The position numbers were made by a program, and so were the translations under genes. The notes below the pieces were generated by a model. It saw only the letters and a list, made by a program, of their open reading frames with translations. It was not told the DNA's origin and made no database searches. Shown piece after piece: positions 6,152 through 8,455 of a DNA stretch of 8,455 nucleotides. The stretch's first letter is position 1; each line of letters opens with the position of its first letter. Origin of the DNA: DATEJJ01 sp039649115 (GTDB lineage: Bacteria > Actinomycetota > Actinomycetes > Mycobacteriales > Micromonosporaceae); assembly GCA_039649115.1 (NCBI GenBank), contig JBBWZQ010000035.1, positions 1-8,455 of the forward strand. The letters are read 5' to 3'.

Positions 6152-7969
6152 GTGACTGTGGGTACCCGACGGCCGGGCCGGCATCCGGCGCGCACTCACC
6201 GCACCTTGCTCACCGGACTGCTCGCCGCGGTCCTCGGCGCGGCCACCGCGACCGCCGCCGTCCCGGTGCGCGCGTCCGCCCACGGGGACGTCGCCGGCTC
6301 GGTGGCCGTCATCGTGCAGTGCCAGCAGGCGACGACCGCGGCGGTCGCCCGCTTCGTCGAGCGTGCCGGCGGCCGGGTCACCGCGCGGCTCAGCGCGACC
6401 GACACCGTCCTGGCGACCGTACCGGCGGCACGGTTGTCCCTGCTCCGGTCGGCGCCCGGGGTGCGGGCGGTGACCCTGGACGCCCGGGTCCACCTCAGCG
6501 GCAACACCTGGACCCCCGACGGCGACCCGTTCTCCATGTACAAAGTGGACACCATTTCGGGAGCGATCGCGGCGTTCGCCAAGGAAGACGCCAACCACCA
6601 GAAACTCACCGGCAAAGGCATCGGCGTCGCCCTGCTCGACTCGGGCGTCAGCCCGGTCAAGGGCCTCGACGGCACCGGCAAAGTCGTCAACGGCCCGGAC
6701 CTGTCGTTCGAGTCGCAATCGGCGAACCTGCGCCATCTCGACACGTTCGGCCACGGCACGCACATGGCCGGCATCATCGCCGGCCGCGACCCGGAGGTGA
6801 ACGCCGGCAAGGAGAACGACAACAAGCACTTCGTCGGCATGGCCCCCGACGCCACGCTGATCAGCGTCAAGGTCGCCGCGAGCGACGGGGCGGTGGACGT
6901 GTCCCAGGTCATCGCCGGCATCGACTGGGTGGTCACGCACCGCGCCGATCCCGGCCTGAACATCCGGGTCCTCAACCTGTCCTTCGGCACCGACTCGGTG
7001 CAGGACGAGCGCCTGGACCCCCTGTCGCACGCGGTGGAGTCGGCCTGGCGCAACGGCATCGTGGTCGTCGTCGCCGCCGGCAACGACGGCGTCGCCCAGA
7101 CCCGGATGAGCATGCCCGCCGCCAACCCGTACGTGCTCGCGGTCGGCGCCGCCGACTCCAACAGCACCGACGGCAAGGCCGACGACCTCGTCACCTCCTT
7201 CAGCACCGGCGGCAACGCCACCCGCCACCCGGACCTGCTGGCCCTCGGACGATCCATCGCATCGCTGCGCGACCCGAACTCCTACATCGACACCGCCTTC
7301 CCCACCGGCCTCATCGCCACCGACCCGGACCAGCGGTACTTCCGCGGCAGCGGCACCTCGCAGGCCACCGCGGTGGTGTCCGGCGCCGCGGCCCTGCTCC
7401 TGCAACAGCGCCCGACCCTGAACCCCGATCAGGTCAAGCGGCTGCTCACCAGCACCACCGCGAAACTCGACGCGACGAAGAGCCCGCTGAGCCTCAACAC
7501 GCAGAGCCAGGGCGCCGGCGAACTCGACCTGCAGAAGGCACTGGACGCCGCGACCCCGGCCAACACTCCCCAGACCTGGGCCGCCTCGTCGGGTACCGGC
7601 ACGCTGGAAGGCTCCCGGGGAACGGCCTTCGTCCTCGACCCCGGGACCGGCAACGAACTGCACGGCGAACGGGACATCATGGGCCAGGCCTGGAACGCGA
7701 ACACGTGGAGCGCCCGGGCCTCAGCCGGTACCGCGTGGTCGGGCGGCACCTGGAACAGCCGCGTCTGGGCCGGTACCGGCTTCACCGGCACCACCTGGAA
7801 CGCGGTCACCTGGACAGGTACCGACTGGTCCGGCAACCAATGGTCGGACCAGGGCGGCAACAACGCCACCTGGTCCAACGGAGCCTGGACCGGCCGCAGC
7901 TGGACCGGGCGCAGCTGGACCGGCCGCAGTTGGACCGACGGGTACTGGTCGACCGCCGGATGGCGGTAG
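6152..7969 (+). CDS. Secreted subtilisin-like (S8) serine peptidase with C-terminal periodic Trp repeat tail
   Basis: A 605-aa exported endopeptidase precursor. Residues 1-43 form a long Arg-rich signal peptide (hydrophobic LLTGLLAAVLGAATATAA, probable cleavage after ASA). Residues about 50-115 look like an inhibitor I9-type propeptide that aids folding and is then removed. The S8 catalytic domain (about 125-465) has Asp163 in LLDSGV, His201 in FGHGTHMAG, the oxyanion Asn311 in VVVAAGNDG and Ser403 in GSGTSQATA. All are intact, and Gln replaces the common Met after the serine (GTSQA for GTSMA). After a short linker, residues 514-604 form a Trp-rich tail with a five-residue period, ending at the C-terminus. 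No LPXTG motif or C-terminal membrane helix is present, so the mature enzyme should be free or held by non-covalent contact through the tail. GTG 6152 is chosen because GAGGAG lies 5 nt upstream; GTG 6158 is the alternative. The next gene starts about 120 bp downstream. Substrate is unknown. Confidence 0.95.
   Translation: MTVGTRRPGRHPARTHRTLLTGLLAAVLGAATATAAVPVRASAHGDVAGSVAVIVQCQQATTAAVARFVERAGGRVTARLSATDTVLATVPAARLSLLRSAPGVRAVTLDARVHLSGNTWTPDGDPFSMYKVDTISGAIAAFAKEDANHQKLTGKGIGVALLDSGVSPVKGLDGTGKVVNGPDLSFESQSANLRHLDTFGHGTHMAGIIAGRDPEVNAGKENDNKHFVGMAPDATLISVKVAASDGAVDVSQVIAGIDWVVTHRADPGLNIRVLNLSFGTDSVQDERLDPLSHAVESAWRNGIVVVVAAGNDGVAQTRMSMPAANPYVLAVGAADSNSTDGKADDLVTSFSTGGNATRHPDLLALGRSIASLRDPNSYIDTAFPTGLIATDPDQRYFRGSGTSQATAVVSGAAALLLQQRPTLNPDQVKRLLTSTTAKLDATKSPLSLNTQSQGAGELDLQKALDAATPANTPQTWAASSGTGTLEGSRGTAFVLDPGTGNELHGERDIMGQAWNANTWSARASAGTAWSGGTWNSRVWAGTGFTGTTWNAVTWTGTDWSGNQWSDQGGNNATWSNGAWTGRSWTGRSWTGRSWTDGYWSTAGWR
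7691..7966 (+). repeat. Coding pentapeptide repeat with Trp at every fifth residue (S8 peptidase tail)
   Basis: Counting from Trp514, every fifth residue to 604 gives 19 positions. Sixteen are Trp (514, 519, 529, 534, 539, 549, 554, 559, 564, 574, 579, 584, 589, 594, 599, 604), one is Phe (544), and two are substituted (Ser524, Gly569). No Trp in this span is out of register. Trp is mostly followed by Ser, Thr, Ala or Asn, and often by Gly (WTGRS, WSGGT, WTGTD). The regular spacing points to a repeating beta structure with one Trp per turn or face. The fold and ligand are unknown. Confidence 0.9.
7886..7945 (+). repeat. Tandem 15-bp DNA repeat within the Trp tail
   Basis: Three nearly identical 15-bp units start at 7886, 7901 and 7916 (TGGACCGGCCGCAGC, one to two changes among them), encoding WTGRS three times. 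A fourth, diverged unit starts at 7931. The near identity at the DNA level, beyond what the protein requires, suggests recent expansion by slippage or unequal exchange. The earlier units are protein-level repeats only. Confidence 0.85.
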
Positions 7970-8087
7970 CACGGCAACCGTTCTGCTCCACGTTGGGCCC
8001 CGCGGGACAACCTGGCCGGGCAGATGCTGGACCCATCCGACCCCACGGACGAAGATGGTGGCCGACGTCGCGGAGGACCGATCGACA

Positions 8088-8455
8088 ATGCCGGTACATC
8101 GCATCAGCCGCGGCGCCTCAGCCGGCCTGGCGGTCACCCTGTTGGCACTGACCGCGCTGAGCCTGGCCGGGGTCGTCAGGACCCGCCGCTCGGCCGAGGT
8201 CGTGGCCCATTCGTCGGCCGTGGCGGTCGCCTACACGCGAGCGAATGAGGCGGTCGCGGCCGAGGAGTCGCTGGAGCGCAAGTACCGGCTGGAGCCGGGA
8301 CCTGCGGTACGGGCCATGCACGCCAAGGCCGGCGCCGATCTCCGCGCGGCCCTCGCCGAGGTGCGCCGGGACGGCGACGCCGCCGATCGGGTGGTCGTCG
8401 ATCAGGTCCTGGTCATGCACACGGGGTACGACCAGGCGATGGTCCGCATGTTCAC
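8088..8455 (+). CDS. N-terminus of a membrane-anchored sensor protein, probably of a GGDEF/EAL protein (3' truncated)
   Basis: The frame is open from ATG 8088 to the window edge (122 complete codons). Residues 1-10 are basic (MPVHRISRGA). Residues about 11-30 form a membrane helix (SAGLAVTLLALTALSLAGVV) followed by RTRR. The rest is rich in Ala, Glu and Val and looks helical, with EESLERKYRLEPGPAVRAMH at about 59-78. This resembles the extracytoplasmic four-helix sensor region I recall from Micromonosporaceae proteins that continue into GGDEF and EAL domains. That link is from memory of the family and the catalytic part is outside the window. A second membrane helix would be expected beyond the edge. 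GGAGG (8072-8076) lies 11 nt upstream of ATG 8088, a rather long spacing. In-frame ATG 8055 and GTG 8058 are alternatives with poorer ribosome sites. The gene may share a transcript with the peptidase: the 118-bp gap has no strong terminator. Confidence 0.7.
   Translation, partial: MPVHRISRGASAGLAVTLLALTALSLAGVVRTRRSAEVVAHSSAVAVAYTRANEAVAAEESLERKYRLEPGPAVRAMHAKAGADLRAALAEVRRDGDAADRVVVDQVLVMHTGYDQAMVRMF

Noticed and set aside
6002..7663. Long minus-strand open frame (553 codons) opposite the peptidase
   Set aside because: Gly/Val/Arg-rich translation typical of an antisense frame in GC-rich DNA. The plus-strand S8 domain with an intact catalytic triad explains the sequence.
7429..8088. Minus-strand open frame with VQLRP repeats
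   Set aside because: The repeat is the antisense reading of the Trp pentapeptide tail; there is no independent evidence for a gene.

Overview
The window is about 8.5 kb of very GC-rich DNA with strong G/C bias at third codon positions, GTG as well as ATG starts, and GGAGG-type ribosome binding sites. Its protein families are a secreted family 3 glycosidase with Ig-like modules, a polytopic GAF-GGDEF-EAL protein, and an S8 peptidase with a Trp-rich tail. Together these point to a filamentous, soil-type actinomycete, plausibly Micromonosporaceae (Actinoplanes, Micromonospora or Dactylosporangium-like). The genus is an inference from protein style only.

Layout. (1) 2-1177, plus strand: the 3' part of a family 3 glycoside hydrolase, cut by the left edge, ending in a fibronectin-like and a bacterial Ig-like module. 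(2) 1331-3892, minus strand: a membrane-anchored GAF-GGDEF-EAL protein of about 853 aa for cyclic-di-GMP turnover, convergent with gene 1. (3) 3991-5010, minus strand: an AraC-family regulator with a cupin-type sensor domain, upstream of and co-directional with the GGDEF-EAL gene. A perfect 15-bp hairpin straddles the regulator's stop codon. (4) 5101-6018, plus strand: a zinc-free medium-chain dehydrogenase/quinone oxidoreductase, divergent from the AraC gene across a 90-bp, relatively AT-rich promoter region. (5) 6152-7969, plus strand: a secreted subtilisin-like (S8) peptidase with signal peptide, I9-like propeptide and intact catalytic residues. Its C-terminal tail carries Trp on a strict five-residue period. 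(6) 8088 to the right edge, plus strand: the N-terminus of a membrane protein whose extracytoplasmic sequence resembles the sensor region of actinobacterial GGDEF/EAL proteins.

How the parts may work together. The AraC/oxidoreductase pair looks like a standard regulator-target divergon, probably responding to a small, perhaps electrophilic or quinone-like, compound. The S8 peptidase with the downstream membrane protein, plus the GGDEF-EAL gene at the other end, makes an exported peptidase bracketed by a probable and a certain cyclic-di-GMP protein. Whether they are functionally linked is not shown by the sequence. The most distinctive signal is the periodic Trp tail of the peptidase. No rRNA, tRNA, CRISPR, transposase or phage gene was seen. 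The region reads as ordinary chromosomal DNA rather than a mobile island.
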